A stretch of DNA of 63,356 nucleotides. Source: DASUZB01 sp036377075. Lineage in GTDB: Bacteria > Actinomycetota > CALGFH01. Each line of letters starts with the position of its first letter. The stretch's first letter is position 1. The position numbers were made by a program, and so were the translations under genes. The notes under the pieces are model-generated. The model did not search any database. It was given only the letters and a program-made list of their open reading frames with translations, and had not been told where the DNA came from. The stretch covers positions 1 through 63,356 of the forward strand of contig DASUZB010000090.1 of NCBI GenBank assembly GCA_036377075.1, given 5' to 3'. Shown piece after piece: positions 55,814-63,356 of this stretch.

Positions 55814-57082
55814 TCAATCGACTCCGGCGGCGATGTCGCGCCGGTAGTGGACCCCGTCGAAGCGCACCCGGGCGGCGGCCTCGTAGGCCAGCTTCCTGGC
55901 CGCCGGCACGTCGGCGCCGAGGGCGCTGACCGCGAGCACGCGGCCGCCGGCGGTCACCACGCCGCCGTCGCCGTCCAGCGCGGTGCCGGCGTGGTAGAGC
56001 TCGGCGCCGCAGGCGGCGGCGTCCTCCAGGCCCCCGATCGGGAGGCCGGACCGGTACGGGCCGGGGTACCCACCGGAGGCGAGCACCACCGTCACGCAGG
56101 CGCGCGGGTCCCAGCCGACCTCGACCCTGGTCAGGTCGCCGGCGGCCGCCGCCGCCAGCAGGCCGGCGAGGTCGCCGGAGATGCGCGGCAGCAGCGCCTG
56201 GGTCTCCGGGTCGCCGAAGCGGCAGTTGAACTCCAGCACCTTGGGGCCGTCCACGGTGAGCACCAGCCCGGCGTAGAGGAGCCCCCGGTAGGGGGCGCCG
56301 CGGCGGGCCAGCTCGGCGACCACCGGCTCGAGGACGCTCGAGCGGATCTCCCCGACCTCGGCGCCCGACAGGTCGCCCAGCGGCGAGTAGGCGCCCATGC
56401 CGCCGGTGTTGGGGCCACGGTCGCCGTCCCCGACGCGCTTGTAGTCGCGCGCTGGCGCGAGCGGCAGCACCGCGCGGCCGTCGCTGACCGCGAACAGGCT
56501 CGCCTCCGGGCCGGCGAGGTGCTCCTCCAGCAGGATCCGGGCGCCGGCCCGGCCGTGGACGCCCTCCACCAGGGCGGCCTCGACCGCGGCGCGGGCGGCG
56601 GCGGGATCGTCGGTGACCGTGACCCCCTTGCCGGCCGCCAGCCCGTCGGCCTTGACCACCCACGGCGGCCCGAAGTCGCCGAGCGCCGCCACGGCGCTGC
56701 CAGGGTCGCTGAACACCGCCGACCGCGCGGTCGGCACGCCGGCGGCGGCCATCACCTCCTTGGCGAAGGCCTTGGACCCCTCGATGCGGGCGGCGGCGGC
56801 ACCAGGGCCGAATACCCGCAGCCCGGCGGCGGCGAGCTCGTCGGCCACGCCGGCGACCAGCGGCGCCTCCGGGCCGACCACCACCAGGTCGACCCGCTCG
56901 GCCTTGGCCCAGGCGGCGAGGGCGGCGCCGTCGAGCGGGTCGACGCCCTGGACGTTCGCGGCCACCGCGCGCGTGCCGGCGTTGCCAGGAACGGCGAACA
57001 CCCGCTCGACGCCGGGGCTGCGCGCCAGTGCCGCGGCCAGCGCGTGCTCGCGCCCACCGCCACCGACCACCGCGACGCGCAC
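55814..57082 (-). CDS. purD: Phosphoribosylamine-glycine ligase (GAR synthetase)
   Basis: Predicted 422 aa, GTG start. ATP-grasp enzyme producing GAR from phosphoribosylamine, glycine and ATP. Landmarks: VAVVGGGGREHALA at the N-terminus, VGPEAPLVAGVADEL, PWVVKADGLAAGKGVTV (~128-144), ILLEEHLAGPEASLFAV and LEFNCRFGDPETQALLPRI (~278). It lies one base after purA's stop region on the same strand, so purA-purD may be cotranscribed. Confidence 0.96.
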   Translation of the reverse strand: MRVAVVGGGGREHALAAALARSPGVERVFAVPGNAGTRAVAANVQGVDPLDGAALAAWAKAERVDLVVVGPEAPLVAGVADELAAAGLRVFGPGAAAARIEGSKAFAKEVMAAAGVPTARSAVFSDPGSAVAALGDFGPPWVVKADGLAAGKGVTVTDDPAAARAAVEAALVEGVHGRAGARILLEEHLAGPEASLFAVSDGRAVLPLAPARDYKRVGDGDRGPNTGGMGAYSPLGDLSGAEVGEIRSSVLEPVVAELARRGAPYRGLLYAGLVLTVDGPKVLEFNCRFGDPETQALLPRISGDLAGLLAAAAAGDLTRVEVGWDPRACVTVVLASGGYPGPYRSGLPIGGLEDAAACGAELYHAGTALDGDGGVVTAGGRVLAVSALGADVPAARKLAYEAAARVRFDGVHYRRDIAAGVD

Positions 57083-57083
57083 G

Positions 57084-58367
57084 CTACTGCCCCGGCTCGT
57101 GGATCAGGGTCTGCTCGCGCCCCGGGCCGACGAACACCGCGGTCACCGGCAGCCCGGAGAGCTTCTCGACCGCCTCGACGTAGGTCCGCGCCGCCCGTGG
57201 CAGGTCGGCGTAGTCGGTCACGCCGCTGATGTCCTCGCGCCAGCCCTCGAACTGCTCGTAGACCGGCTCGGCGTGGTGGACCTGCGTCTGGGTCATGGGC
57301 CATTCGTCGGTGACCTCGCCGTCCACCTTGTAGGCGACCGCCACCGGGATGCGCGCGAAGGCCGAGAGCACGTCCAGCTTGGTGACGAACAGCTCGGTGA
57401 GCCCGTTGACGCGGGCGGCGTGGCGCAGCACCACCGTGTCCAGCCAGCCGCAGCGGCGCGGCCGCCCGGTGGTGGCGCCGAACTCGTCCCCTTCGCGGCG
57501 CAGCACCTCCCCCGCCCCGTCGGCCACCTCGGTCGGGAACGGCCCGGAGCCCACCCTGGTGGTGTACGCCTTGGCGATGCCGATGACCCGCTCGATCTCC
57601 CGCGGACCGACCCCGGCGCCCGACAGCGCCCCGCCGGCGACCGGGGAGGACGAGGTGACGAACGGGTAGGTGCCGTGGTCGACGTCGAGCATGGCGCCCT
57701 GGGCGCCCTCGAACAGCACCTGCTTGCCCTCGCGCAGCGCCTTCCACAGGTACAGGGAGGTGTCGACGATGCGCGGGCGCAGCGCCTCGGCGTAGGTGGC
57801 GTATTCCTCCACCACCGCCTCGGGGTCGATCGGCAGCCGGTTGTAGACCTTGGCGAGCACCAGGTTGCGCTCCTTGAGCACCACCTCGACCTTCTGGCTG
57901 AGGATCTTCGGGTCGAGCAGGTCCTGCACGCGGACGCCGAGGCGCGCGACCTTGTCGCCGTAGGCGGGGCCGATGCCCCTGCCGGTGGTGCCGATGCGGT
58001 TGGAGCCCAGGAAGCGCTCGGTGAGCCGGTCGCGCTCCTTGTGCCACGGCATGATCAGGTGCGCGTTCGCCGAGACCAGCAGCTTGGCGGTGGAGATGCC
58101 CTGGGCGTCGAGCGCGGCCATCTCGGCGAGCAGCACGCCCGGGTCGATCACCACGCCGTTGCCGATCACCGGGACGGTGTGCGGGTAGAGCACGCCGCTG
58201 GGGACCAGGTGCAGCTTGAAGGTGCGCCCGCCGACCATGACGGTGTGGCCGGCGTTGTTGCCGCCCTGGTAGCGGACCACCACGTCCATGCGGTCGGCGA
58301 GCAGGTCGGTGGCCTTGCCCTTGCCCTCGTCCCCCCACTGCGCGCCGACCAGGATCGTGCCGGGCAT
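57084..58367 (-). CDS. purA: Adenylosuccinate synthetase
   Basis: Predicted 427 aa from the ATG at 58367 (MPGTILVGAQWGDEGKGK). It makes adenylosuccinate from IMP, GTP and aspartate. Motifs: GAQWGDEGKGKATDLLA, GGNNAGHTV, RIGTTGRGIGPAYGDKVAR, FEGAQGAMLDVDHGTYPFVT, TTGRPRRCGWLD. A 13-residue N-terminal extension from an earlier ATG is not like the family. Complete length. Confidence 0.97.
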   Translation of the reverse strand: MPGTILVGAQWGDEGKGKATDLLADRMDVVVRYQGGNNAGHTVMVGGRTFKLHLVPSGVLYPHTVPVIGNGVVIDPGVLLAEMAALDAQGISTAKLLVSANAHLIMPWHKERDRLTERFLGSNRIGTTGRGIGPAYGDKVARLGVRVQDLLDPKILSQKVEVVLKERNLVLAKVYNRLPIDPEAVVEEYATYAEALRPRIVDTSLYLWKALREGKQVLFEGAQGAMLDVDHGTYPFVTSSSPVAGGALSGAGVGPREIERVIGIAKAYTTRVGSGPFPTEVADGAGEVLRREGDEFGATTGRPRRCGWLDTVVLRHAARVNGLTELFVTKLDVLSAFARIPVAVAYKVDGEVTDEWPMTQTQVHHAEPVYEQFEGWREDISGVTDYADLPRAARTYVEAVEKLSGLPVTAVFVGPGREQTLIHEPGQ

Positions 58368-58448
58368 GACTGAATTTCCTTTCGGTGGCGGCGGGACGGC
58401 CCCCAAGTCTATGCCTCCGGCACCGCCCGGCTGTCCGCTGGCCGATGC

Positions 58449-59297
58449 CTACTCGGTGATGACCAGCCAGACCCCGGCGAGCACCAGCGGGGCGCCGACG
58501 AACAGCCAGACGGGCGGCAGCTCGGCGAAGAGCAGCCAGGCGAGCGCGGAGGCGCCCACCGGCTCGGTCAGGGTGACCACCGCGACCACGGTCGCGGTGA
58601 CGGTGGCGAGCAGGCCGTTGAACACGGTGTGGCCGAGGAGCTGGGGACCGGCGACCACGCCCGCGACCACCAGCCAGGAACGGGAAGGGTAGCCGTAGAG
58701 CGCGGCGCCCGTGGCCAGGCAGGCCGGCAGCAGCAGCAGCGCGGCGGTGCCGTAGACCGAGGTGGCGTAGGCGGCCACCGGCAGCTTCCGCCGGGCGGAG
58801 CGGCCGAGCAGCAGGTAGCCGGCGAAGGCGGCGGCCCCGCCGAAGGCCATGGCGTCGCCGAGCAGCGCCCGCGGCCCGAGGTCGACGGCGCCGACGTCGC
58901 CGAGCCCGATCACGGCCGCGCCGGCGGTGGCCAGGGCGATGCCGAGCCAGGCCCGGCGCGACGGCGGCTCCCCGGTCAGCGCCGCGCCCAGGCCGACGAA
59001 CAGCGGCGAGCAGCTGACCAGCACGGCCGACGAGGCCACCGTGGTGAGCGAGAGCGACGCGTTGAACAGGGCGAAGTGCACCGCCAGGAAGGCGCCGGAC
59101 GCCAGCACCTGGGTGGCCTCGCGCCGCGCCAGCAGCGGCCGGCGCCGCCGCGGCCACCAGGCGAACGGCGCCAGGAGCACGGCGCCGGCGAGGCAGCGCC
59201 AGAAGGCGAGCGAGAGCGCGGGCAGGTGGCCGAGCCGGACCAGCACCGGCGAGGAGGAGATGGCGACGATGCCGACCAGCAGCCCGGCCGGCACCAC
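58449..59297 (-). CDS. EamA-family (DMT superfamily) transporter
   Basis: Predicted 282 aa, GTG start (two adjacent GTGs, 59297 and 59294). Ten hydrophobic helices with the EamA repeat pattern: VAISSSPVLVRLGHLPALSL, FWRCLAGAVLLAPFAWW and later LLATVTATVVAVVTLTEPVG, ALAWLLFAE. These are drug/metabolite exporters of mostly unknown substrate. It lies 30 bp downstream of the cupredoxin protein on the same strand; a functional link is not shown. Confidence 0.88.
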   Translation of the reverse strand: MVPAGLLVGIVAISSSPVLVRLGHLPALSLAFWRCLAGAVLLAPFAWWPRRRRPLLARREATQVLASGAFLAVHFALFNASLSLTTVASSAVLVSCSPLFVGLGAALTGEPPSRRAWLGIALATAGAAVIGLGDVGAVDLGPRALLGDAMAFGGAAAFAGYLLLGRSARRKLPVAAYATSVYGTAALLLLPACLATGAALYGYPSRSWLVVAGVVAGPQLLGHTVFNGLLATVTATVVAVVTLTEPVGASALAWLLFAELPPVWLFVGAPLVLAGVWLVITE

Positions 59298-59327
59298 CGG
59301 CCCGCGGGTGCGCGTCGTGCGCGAGGC

Positions 59328-60527
59328 CTACTCCTCGGGCCTGGGCCGGCTGCGGGCGAAGGCGGACACGCCGAAGCCGGCCACGAACGCGCCCACCGCG
59401 GCGGAGACCAGCGCCAGGTAGGAGAGGGCGTTGCGGCCGTTGCCGCCGCCGCCACCGGTCGCGGCGACCGGCGCCGCCGGGGCGGCGGCCAGCGGCTGCG
59501 TCGGGTCGGCGGCGTTGGCGCCGACCACCACCAGCACCCCGCGCATCTTGGCCGGGTGGACGCTGCACTTGTAGCTGTAGCTGCCCGGCTTGTCGGGCGC
59601 GGTGAGCTTGCCCTGCGCCCCCGGCGCCACGTTGCCGGTGTCGAGCTGGACGTCGTCGAAGGTGGCGGTGTGCGGCGCCTGCCCGGTGTTCCTCCAGGTC
59701 ACCTGGCCGCCGGGCGCGAGCGAGACCTCCGGCTTGTCGAAGGCGAAGTCCTTCATGTCGACGCTGGCCTGGCGCGGGGCGTTGGACGCCGCCGCGGCGC
59801 CGGCCGCCGCACCGCCGCTCGCGCCGCCCTCCCCGACGACCGTCAGGACCCCTCGCATCGCCTTGGGGTGGACCTCGCAGTGGAACGGGAAGCGACCCGG
59901 CTTGGACAGCGTCAGGGTGGCGTTGGTGCCGGCGAAGCGGCCGCCCTCCGGGCCCGGGGTGATCGTGCCGGTGTCGAACGACTGGCCGTCGTCGGCGGTG
60001 AGCGTGTGCGGCTTGCCCCCGATGTTCGCCACCAGCAGGGTCGAGCCGGCCTGGACGGTCAGCTCGGCCGGGTCGAAGCGGAGCTTCTCGCCCGGCAGCG
60101 CCGGGTCGACCGCCTGGATGCGGTTGACCCGCGACGGCTGGGCGCCGGCGGTGACCTCGATCACGCCGTTCATCTTGGCCGGGTTGATGCGGCAGAAGAA
60201 GGCGTAGCGGCCGGGGACGCTGAAGGTGACCGAGCCGCTCTTGCCGGGCTGGATCGGGCGGGTGTCGAAGGTGCCGCCGCGGTCGGTGACCGTGTGCGGC
60301 CGCGACCCGGTGTTGGTCCAGGTGACGGTGGTGCCGACGGCGACCTTCTGCGGGTTCGGCTGGTAGTCGAAGTCGACGATCTTGGCGGCCTGCGTCTCGG
60401 CGCCCTGGGCGGCGAGGCTGGAACGCTGCAGCGCGCTAGCCCCAATGGAGCCGATCCACAGCCAGCCGAACGCCCACAGCAGGCCGGCCGCCCCGACGAG
60501 CAGCAGCTTCGCGCGTCGCAGTCGCAT
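59328..60527 (-). CDS. Membrane-anchored protein with three cupredoxin domains
   Basis: Predicted 399 aa. An N-terminal signal/anchor helix (LLLVGAAGLLWAFGWLWIGS) and a C-terminal TM helix flank three cupredoxin domains. Copper ligands (His, Cys, His, Met) are seen in domain 2 (KPHTLTA; CEVHPKAM) and domain 3 (APHTATF; CSVHPAKM). Domain 1 has RPHTVTD but CRINPAKM, so the second His is replaced by Asn. Such proteins move electrons or handle copper outside the membrane. The following gene encodes a 4-TM membrane protein and another single cupredoxin, all leftward, so a three-gene copper/redox unit is likely. Confidence 0.87.
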   Translation of the reverse strand: MRLRRAKLLLVGAAGLLWAFGWLWIGSIGASALQRSSLAAQGAETQAAKIVDFDYQPNPQKVAVGTTVTWTNTGSRPHTVTDRGGTFDTRPIQPGKSGSVTFSVPGRYAFFCRINPAKMNGVIEVTAGAQPSRVNRIQAVDPALPGEKLRFDPAELTVQAGSTLLVANIGGKPHTLTADDGQSFDTGTITPGPEGGRFAGTNATLTLSKPGRFPFHCEVHPKAMRGVLTVVGEGGASGGAAAGAAAASNAPRQASVDMKDFAFDKPEVSLAPGGQVTWRNTGQAPHTATFDDVQLDTGNVAPGAQGKLTAPDKPGSYSYKCSVHPAKMRGVLVVVGANAADPTQPLAAAPAAPVAATGGGGGNGRNALSYLALVSAAVGAFVAGFGVSAFARSRPRPEE

Positions 60528-60533
60528 CCTTCG

Positions 60534-60974
60534 CTACCTCGCTGTCACGTAGTCCGCCACGCTGGTCGCCCAGATGGCGCCGAACACCAGGAAGAGCGCC
60601 GTGCCGATCCACGGGAGCAGCCGGTCGCCCGAGTGCAGCACCCGGATGAGCGCGAACTTGGCCGCGAGGATCAGGAACACCAGCGTCCCGAAGACCGAGT
60701 GCAGCAGCACCCGGGTCGGGGAGGTCGGCCCCGCCGGTCCCGCGATGCAGGAGACCGCGACGAGCACCGCGACCGTCAGGGAGGCGCGCCCGACGATGCG
60801 GTGCCAGCGCGCGGCGCTGCCGACGGTCATCGGCGGGACCGTGCTCACCCCCCAGAAGCGCGCTGCGAGCAGCACCTGCACCCCGGCGAGGAGCAGCACG
60901 ATGGAGGTGCCGACCACCTTCCAGAGCAGCAGGTTGCCTCCGGTGAGGTCGTTGAGCAGGCCGATGATGTCCAA
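60534..60974 (-). CDS. Four-helix membrane protein, cytochrome b561/DUF6529-like
   Basis: Predicted 146 aa with four TM helices (LLLWKVVGTSIVLLLAGVQV, ASLTVAVLVAVSCIAG, LLHSVFGTLVFLILAAKFAL, WIGTALFLVFGAIWAT). His residues at RWHRIVGR and LLHSVFG are placed as heme-ligand candidates, as in small b561-type proteins. It lies between two cupredoxin genes (gaps of 6 and 26 bp), which supports a redox chain at the membrane. The family assignment is tentative. Confidence 0.65.
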   Translation of the reverse strand: MDIIGLLNDLTGGNLLLWKVVGTSIVLLLAGVQVLLAARFWGVSTVPPMTVGSAARWHRIVGRASLTVAVLVAVSCIAGPAGPTSPTRVLLHSVFGTLVFLILAAKFALIRVLHSGDRLLPWIGTALFLVFGAIWATSVADYVTAR

Positions 60975-61000
60975 CCGGGTACTCCCTTTCGCAGCCCTCG

Positions 61001-61396
61001 TCAGCCGGAGAGCAGGATCTTGCCGGTCATGTTGGGGTGGATGCTGCAGACGTAGTCGAGCGGCTGGTCGACCACCAGGCTGAAGGACTTGCCGGGGGCG
61101 AGCGTCCCGGAGTCGACCCCGCCGGGCGTCTTGCCGGTCACCGTGTGCGGCGCGGTGTCGAGGTTCTGGAACACCACCTCGGTGCCGGGCGCCACCGTGA
61201 GGGTAGCCGGGGAGAAGGCGATGTTCTTCATCTGCACGACCGCGCCGCCGCCGTACCGCCCGGAGTCGGCGGCCTGGCCGCCGGAGGCACGGCTCGCGCG
61301 CACCATCGCGACCGGGCCGGCGAGCGCCATCGCCAGGAAGAACACCACGATCACGACCCAGAGCACGCGCCTGCCGTCCACTCGACCCCCTCGCAC
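61001..61396 (-). CDS. Membrane-anchored single-domain cupredoxin
   Basis: Predicted 131 aa. One N-terminal TM/signal helix (VLWVVIVVFFLAMALAGPVA) followed by one cupredoxin domain: MKNIAFSPATLTVAPGTEVV, APHTVTG (His) and CSIHPNMTG (Cys, His, Met). Typical of a small type I copper protein anchored outside the membrane. It is the first gene of the unit with the 4-TM protein and the triple-cupredoxin protein. Confidence 0.9.
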   Translation of the reverse strand: MRGGRVDGRRVLWVVIVVFFLAMALAGPVAMVRASRASGGQAADSGRYGGGAVVQMKNIAFSPATLTVAPGTEVVFQNLDTAPHTVTGKTPGGVDSGTLAPGKSFSLVVDQPLDYVCSIHPNMTGKILLSG

Positions 61397-61484
61397 GTCA
61401 GGACTCAGGGCTTTCTAGGCGAAGCAGGCACGCGTGTCAACGAGCTTCCGGACCGCGTGTCCGAAGGCTTGGCCCATGAGGCAG

Positions 61485-62387
61485 CTAGGAGGGGTACTTC
61501 TCCAGCAGCTCACGGAGGCGGCCGACGAACCTCAGGGATTCGTCGTGGTCGCGCTGCCAGATGTTGCGGCCGAAGATGACGCCGAGGGCACCGGCCTCCA
61601 TGGCCATGCGCGCCTTGTCGAGCACCTCCTCGTCGCCACCCCGCTCGCCGCCGCTGAGCAGCACCGGCGTGCGCGCCGCCGAGCGCACCACGGCGTTGAC
61701 CGCGTCCTGCTCGCCGACCTCCCTGGCGTAGGTCTTGTGCACGCCCTCGGTCGCCTTCGGCTCGGGGAAGTTCACCTTGACCACGTCGGCGCCGAGCTCC
61801 GCGGCGGTCCGGGCGGCATAGTCGACCGCGTAGAGCGAGTTCTTGCCACCCTTGGCGTCCACCGAGCTGCCGCGCGGGTAGGACCACACCACCAGCGGCA
61901 GGCCGAAGCGGTGGGCGTCGCGACGGACCTGGGCGAACGCCTCGAAGTCGGCCTCCTGCTGCGCCGAGCCGACGTACAGGGTGTAGCCGACCGCGTCGGC
62001 CCCCAGGCGCACCGCGTCCTCGACGCTCGCGTTGAGCGGCGAGCGGGGAGCGTCGGCCGGCGGGATCTCGGTGCGGCCGTTCAGCTTCAGCAGCAGCGGC
62101 ACCTCGCCCGCGTAGTCCCAGAAGAACTTCTCGGCCATGCCGACCTGGATGGCGAGGCCGTTGAAGCCGCCCTCGACGGCCAGCTTGACGATGTAGGCGG
62201 GGTCGCCGGAGGCGGGGTTGTCGAAGAAGTCGCGCGGACCGTGCTCCAGCCCCTGGTCGTAGGGGAGGAACATCGCGCTGCCGTTGCGCAGCCCGTGCTG
62301 GTAGAGGATGCGGTGCAGCCGCGCCTTCTTGCCGGTCCCGAGGCCGAGCTCGCCGATGGGGGCGCGGCGGACGGTGGCGTTGCCCAT
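61485..62387 (-). CDS. fbaB: Class I fructose-bisphosphate aldolase (archaeal/DhnA type)
   Basis: Predicted 300 aa from the ATG at 62387. The DhnA/FbaB pattern includes FLPYDQGLEHGPRDF (~40), LLKLNGRTEI, the Schiff-base Lys in GADVVKVNFPEP and SGGERGGDEEVLDKARMAME. It cleaves fructose-1,6-bisphosphate in glycolysis or makes it in gluconeogenesis. An upstream ATG adds 11 residues not in the family. Complete and undamaged. Confidence 0.92.
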   Translation of the reverse strand: MGNATVRRAPIGELGLGTGKKARLHRILYQHGLRNGSAMFLPYDQGLEHGPRDFFDNPASGDPAYIVKLAVEGGFNGLAIQVGMAEKFFWDYAGEVPLLLKLNGRTEIPPADAPRSPLNASVEDAVRLGADAVGYTLYVGSAQQEADFEAFAQVRRDAHRFGLPLVVWSYPRGSSVDAKGGKNSLYAVDYAARTAAELGADVVKVNFPEPKATEGVHKTYAREVGEQDAVNAVVRSAARTPVLLSGGERGGDEEVLDKARMAMEAGALGVIFGRNIWQRDHDESLRFVGRLRELLEKYPS

Positions 62388-62468
62388 GGTTGCCTCCTGG
62401 TCGTCGCGTGACGACCCCATTGTCGTGACGCCGGCGCGACCCCGGCAAGCAGTGCGGGGGGGGAGGGC

Positions 62469-62920
62469 CTACGCGGGCTCGGCGGTGAGGTAGGTCAGGA
62501 CCGCCGCGAGCGTCTCGGCGTCGACCTCGCCCTGCACCCGCTTGGCGACCCGGCCGCGCTTGTCCACCACCACCGTCACCGGCTGGTAGGGGACGCCCCA
62601 GTGCGCCCAGGTCCGGCCGGAGCGGTCGTTGGCCAGCGGGTACGGCACGCCGAACTGGCGCTGGTAGGCCTGCCCGGCGGGCACCGTGTCGTTGCGCGAC
62701 ACCCCGACGAAGTGGGCCTTGGCGGCGAACTCCCGGGCAACCTGCCCGAGGCCGGGCTGCTCCGCCCGGCACTGCGGTCACCAGGACTCGAAGAAGTTGA
62801 CCACCGCCGGCTGGCCGCGGAAGCCGCCGAGGGTGACCCCGCGCCACCGCCTGCGCAGCCGGCCAGCGTCGCGGCGACCAGGACCGAGAAGGCAAGGCGT
62901 CGAACCGGCGCGGGGGGCAT
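62469..62920 (-). pseudogene. TlpA-like thioredoxin lipoprotein with TGA at the first CxxC position and an upstream frame break
   Basis: The ATG at 62920 starts a clear lipoprotein signal (RRLAFSVLVAATLAGC). The thioredoxin fold follows in another frame: VTLGGFRGQPAVVNFFESW, then TGA (62778-62780), then PQCRAEQPGLGQVAREF, and the later cis-Pro region WGVPYQPVTVVVDKRG, open to 62469. Between the lipobox and the fold too few residues remain, so about 20-40 codons seem missing (a deletion or assembly error). The TGA sits exactly where WCxxC has its first Cys, giving W-U-P-Q-C if read as selenocysteine. A hairpin fits a SECIS 14 bases later. A pseudogene or a sequencing fault is equally consistent. 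Recoded or broken cannot be decided here. Confidence 0.7.
62751..62780 (-). promoter_or_regulatory. SECIS-like hairpin just downstream of the in-frame TGA
   Basis: In the mRNA sense, TGA is followed after seven bases by GCCGGGC, loop GGAGCA, GCCCGGC (plus coordinates 62751-62770): a perfect 7-bp stem and 6-nt loop starting with G. Bacterial SECIS elements are short hairpins soon after the UGA with a G near the loop start. The distance to the loop (14 bases) is at the short edge of what is usual. In such GC-rich DNA a chance hairpin is possible. Confidence 0.35.
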
Positions 62921-63011
62921 ATGACGATCCTAGTGAGGATCAGCAGAAAAGGTGGAATCGGGAGCAACCGCGAGGGATACTCTCCCTTGCCTTGTCCCCC
63001 AAGGAGCCACC

Positions 63012-63242
63012 ATGCGTGACGGCCACCCCATCCCGGCGGAGTTCGACCGCCTCCAGACGCCGTCCAGCGCCTACGCGCCCCGCCGGGTGGTCACCTACCT
63101 GTGCGCCCGCGAGCACCTGGTCGCCATCCCCTTCGCCGCCGAGGCCGAGGTCCCGGAGGCCTGGGAGTGCCGCTGCGGCCAGCCCGCCAACCTGGTGACC
63201 ACCGCCGGGCCGGCCGGGCCGGCCGAGCTGGCGGCGCCGTAA
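63012..63242 (+). CDS. rbpA: RbpA-like RNA polymerase-binding protein lacking the C-terminal sigma-binding region
   Basis: Predicted 76 aa from the ATG at 63012, preceded by AAGGAG. APRRVVTYLCAREHLVAIPF and AAEAEVPEAWECRCGQPANL match the RbpA core/zinc-ribbon-like domain of Actinomycetota. Normal RbpA (about 110-125 aa) continues with a basic linker and a helix (THWDMLxERR) that contacts the principal sigma factor; this protein stops at AGPAELAAP. No downstream frame in the remaining 114 bp restores that helix. The stop is followed immediately by a dispersed GC-rich repeat. It may be a short paralog or a truncated RbpA. Confidence 0.8.
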   Translation: MRDGHPIPAEFDRLQTPSSAYAPRRVVTYLCAREHLVAIPFAAEAEVPEAWECRCGQPANLVTTAGPAGPAELAAP

Positions 63243-63280
63243 GACTGCGGGGGGGCTCCGCCCCCCGCACACCCCCCGAA
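63243..63280 (+). repeat. Dispersed GC-rich repeat (family B) directly after the RbpA-like stop codon
   Basis: ACTGCGGGGGGGCTCCGCCC followed by CCCGCACACCCCCCGAAA, beginning two bases after the stop. It matches 41123-41159 inside cheA except for one extra G. GGGGGGC/GCCCCCC form a hairpin that could act as a terminator. The last bases of the window (from 63281) hold no complete gene; an ATG at 63341 could open one that leaves the window. Confidence 0.75.
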
Positions 63281-63356
63281 AAGCCCAGTGGCCCGGGCGG
63301 CACCTCGGCGGGGCGCGGCCTGCCGTGGCAGACTGCGCCGATGGCCCAGCGGCTCT

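Noticed and set aside
59328..61396. The cupredoxin cluster as part of a nitrite reductase or cytochrome oxidase operon
   Set aside because: No catalytic subunit (multicopper reductase, heme-copper oxidase) is in the window, so the claim cannot be supported.
62576..62920. Reading 62576-62920 as an independent Ser/Arg-rich lipoprotein
   Set aside because: Only the first ~25 residues look like protein; after that it is the off-frame reading of the thioredoxin fold. It is better seen as the 5' end of the broken or recoded TlpA-like gene.

Overview
The window is about 63 kb of very GC-rich DNA with tightly packed genes, many GTG starts and frequent 4-bp ATGA/GTGA overlaps. BldC, RbpA, a conservon (kinase, Roadblock, DUF742, small GTPase), DUF3618/DUF4235 proteins, an actinobacterial holin-like protein and an Fe-S type PurF all point to Actinomycetota. 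Chemotaxis genes, CsrA, FlbD and a FliA/WhiG-type sigma factor suggest a motile member, probably from a poorly sampled lineage. The species cannot be read from the sequence.

Layout. 1-3.4 kb: the tail of a cupredoxin gene, an orphan PAS histidine kinase, a VapBC toxin-antitoxin pair beside a tRNA-like 3' remnant, and a decayed second vapB. 3.5-8.1 kb: a MacAB-type efflux operon with a Cys-motif lipoprotein, facing an orphan OmpR-type regulator. 8.2-14.1 kb: bldC, an unknown protein, a branched-chain amino acid dehydrogenase, a DUF1028 protein, purM and purF; as I recall it, this is the Streptomyces bldC-vdh-purM-purF order. 14.2-23.6 kb: a 2-hydroxyacid dehydrogenase, a standalone Prim-Pol, a glycerol-3-phosphate-like operon (permease, FGGY kinase, FAD/[2Fe-2S] dehydrogenase, FAD oxidoreductase) and a tandem second permease. 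24.1-28.3 kb: a complete conservon. 28.3-35.1 kb: a secreted LVIVD protein and a purL-purQ-purS group interrupted by two unrelated genes. 35.2-37.8 kb: csrA, a LuxR-type pseudo-receiver and the sigma factor. 37.8-40.7 kb: envelope-type membrane proteins and an SDR. 40.7-48.4 kb: cheA, cheW, MCP, cheY, cheB, cheR, cheX and flbD. 48.6-50.5 kb: a complete two-component system. 50.6-58.4 kb: a PLP decarboxylase, then purC, purB, purE, purD and purA. 58.4-63.3 kb: an EamA transporter, a copper/cupredoxin membrane locus, a class I aldolase, a damaged or recoded TlpA-like thioredoxin and a short RbpA.

How the genes work together. Ten purine genes (purF, M, L, Q, S, C, B, E, D, A) lie in several minus-strand groups and cover most of the route from PRPP to IMP, plus PurA and PurB toward AMP. 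The chemotaxis genes form one compact plus-strand operon that should feed a flagellar motor encoded elsewhere, with FliA, CsrA and FlbD as likely motility regulators. Three histidine-kinase systems and the conservon give a large signalling load.

The most unusual observations are: (i) a TlpA-like thioredoxin whose first CxxC position is TGA, followed at once by a SECIS-like hairpin but with an upstream frame break; (ii) families of GC-rich hairpin repeats found directly after stop codons and also inside coding linkers (cheA, a response regulator, the decarboxylase), one with compensatory base changes; (iii) an RbpA-like protein that ends before the sigma-binding region, with a repeat directly after its stop codon; (iv) the interrupted purSQL group; and (v) the decaying vapB duplicate with its promoter/operator sequence still recognisable.
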